A DNA stretch of 6,121 nucleotides from Bacteroidaceae bacterium. Its GTDB lineage: Bacteria; Bacteroidota; Bacteroidia; Bacteroidales; Barnesiellaceae_A. The stretch lies in assembly GCA_017561285.1 (NCBI GenBank), contig JAFZDG010000186.1, forward strand, positions 1-6,121, read 5' to 3'. Of this stretch, positions 4,880 to 6,121 are shown piece after piece. A model generated the notes under the pieces. That model did not search any database. It worked only from the letters and a program-made list of their open reading frames with translations, and was not told where the DNA came from. Position numbers and translations under genes: made by a program. Position 1 is the first letter of the stretch; each line of letters begins with the position of its first letter.

Positions 4880-6121
4880 TCAATTCAACTTCAGTGGTTG
4901 CGACACCTTTTGATTGGTAAGAGCTATATCCCACACATCTTTGATGGTCTTGACATAGTGGAATGTAAGCCCTTTGAGGTACACCTCATTGATTTCTTCA
5001 ATATCTTTACGGTTGTCTTCCGAGAGTATAATCTCTTTCATACCCGAACGTTTGGCAGCCAATATTTTCTCTTTAATACCACCTACAGGCAATACTTTGC
5101 CACGCAAAGTTATCTCGCCGGTCATAGCTACACGCGCACGCACCTTGCGTTGGGTAAAGACCGATGCCAAAGAGGTTGCCATTGTAATACCGGCCGAAGG
5201 TCCGTCTTTGGGTATAGCACCCTCGGGCACATGAATGTGTACGTTCCACTTCTCAAACACATCTTCGGGAATGCCCAACACATCGGCATGAGCTTTGATA
5301 TACTGCATAGCAATAACAGCCGACTCCTTCATTACATCGCCCAAGTTACCGGTAATGGTGAGTTTCTCGCCTTTACCTTTACTCAAGCTCGACTCAACGA
5401 AAAGAATCTCGCCACCTACGGCAGTCCATGCCAATCCTGTTACCACACCGGCATAGTCGTTACCCTCGTATTGGTCGGCAATGTTGGTGGGCACACCTAA
5501 GTAGTTACGCAAATCTTCGAGTGATACACTCTTGTTATACTCAGCCTCTTCGGCTTTCTTAACTGCAATCTTGCGCATCACTTTGGCAATCATCTTATCG
5601 AGCAAGCGTACACCCGACTCACGAGTATATTTATCGATGATAGTCGAAATGGTTTTCTTGGGAAGGTCAACATCCTCTTTTGTCAAGCCATGAGCCTTCA
5701 TTTGCTTGGGTATGAGGTGACGGCGAGCTATCTCTATTTTCTCTTCGAGGATATACCCGCTTATGTCAATCAACTCCATACGGTCGAGCAAAGGTCGTGA
5801 TATAGTACTCAAATCATTGGCAGTGGCAATGAAAAATACATTTGACAAATCATAGTCTATATCTACATAGTTGTCGTGGAATGCCGAGTTTTGCTCGGGA
5901 TCGAGTACTTCAAGCAATGCCGAAGCGGGATCGCCCTTAAAGTCGGCACCAATTTTGTCTATCTCATCGAGTACAAAAACAGGATTGCTCTTCTTGGCTT
6001 TGGTTATGGCTTGCATAATGCGGCCGGGCATAGCACCTATATAGGTGCGACGGTGACCACGTATCTCGGCCTCATCGTGAAGACCGCCCAACGAAATGCG
6101 CACATACTCACGATGAATGGC
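4880..6121 (-). CDS. lon: ATP-dependent protease Lon, C-terminal part (partial)
   Basis: 413 residues of Lon are visible; the N-terminal substrate-binding domain and the Walker A loop lie beyond the window edge. The first visible residues, AIHREYVRISLGG, normally follow Walker A closely. Visible AAA+ features, numbered from the window edge, are Walker B VFVLDEID (about 48-55), sensor 1 FIATAND (about 97-103), an arginine-finger segment PLLDRME (about 110-116) and the sensor 2 region RESGVRLLDK (about 167-176). The Ser-Lys protease dyad is intact: Ser in GPSAG (codon 5195-5197) and Lys in GGIKEK (codon 5072-5074). Lon is a cytoplasmic hexamer that degrades misfolded and regulatory proteins. 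The end QPLKLN then TGA is a normal Bacteroidetes-like terminus. It is convergent with the TIR gene and its promoter is outside the window. Confidence 0.98.
   Translation of the reverse strand, partial: AIHREYVRISLGGLHDEAEIRGHRRTYIGAMPGRIMQAITKAKKSNPVFVLDEIDKIGADFKGDPASALLEVLDPEQNSAFHDNYVDIDYDLSNVFFIATANDLSTISRPLLDRMELIDISGYILEEKIEIARRHLIPKQMKAHGLTKEDVDLPKKTISTIIDKYTRESGVRLLDKMIAKVMRKIAVKKAEEAEYNKSVSLEDLRNYLGVPTNIADQYEGNDYAGVVTGLAWTAVGGEILFVESSLSKGKGEKLTITGNLGDVMKESAVIAMQYIKAHADVLGIPEDVFEKWNVHIHVPEGAIPKDGPSAGITMATSLASVFTQRKVRARVAMTGEITLRGKVLPVGGIKEKILAAKRSGMKEIILSEDNRKDIEEINEVYLKGLTFHYVKTIKDVWDIALTNQKVSQPLKLN

Noticed and set aside
4898..5500. Long plus-strand open frame (200 codons) opposite lon
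   Set aside because: It lies antisense to intact Lon catalytic sequence, has no recognisable domain, and is explained by the codon bias of lon.

Overview
The window reads as a chromosomal stretch from a member of the Bacteroidales. Four things point there: strongly Bacteroidetes-type protein variants (Lon, a DUF362 lipoprotein, a glycerate-dehydrogenase-like enzyme), frequent ATA and TCG codons with moderate GC, no Shine-Dalgarno sequences before starts, and promoter cores matching the Bacteroidetes -7 consensus TAnnTTTG. I cannot resolve the family; Muribaculaceae or Barnesiellaceae-like gut bacteria would fit.

Layout. Positions 1-1093 (+) hold the end of a gene with a RapZ-type C-terminal domain, then, 1 bp later, a MurU-like sugar-1-phosphate nucleotidyltransferase. 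They probably form a sugar (amino-sugar or muramic acid) salvage pair. Positions 3646-1107 (-) form a three-gene operon: a D-2-hydroxyacid dehydrogenase, a DUF362 lipoprotein, and a small conserved Bacteroidales protein of unknown function. The last two share a reading frame and are separated by a single TGA. The nucleotidyltransferase and this operon converge with only 13 bp between them.

Positions 3647-3986 are a 340-bp AT-rich divergent intergenic region. It holds three promoter-core copies (two facing the dehydrogenase operon, one facing the TIR gene), a near-perfect direct repeat, an imperfect palindrome, and a hairpin plus U-run in the operon leader. Positions 3987-4838 (+) encode a stand-alone TIR-domain protein with four predicted transmembrane helices, the best candidate for an undescribed (possibly immune) function. 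It ends in a bidirectional terminator shared with the convergent lon gene (4880 to the window end, -), a partial ATP-dependent protease.

The TIR gene sits alone between housekeeping genes and is visibly more AT-rich than they are, so it may be a transferred accessory gene. The window shows no tRNA, rRNA, CRISPR array or insertion sequence.
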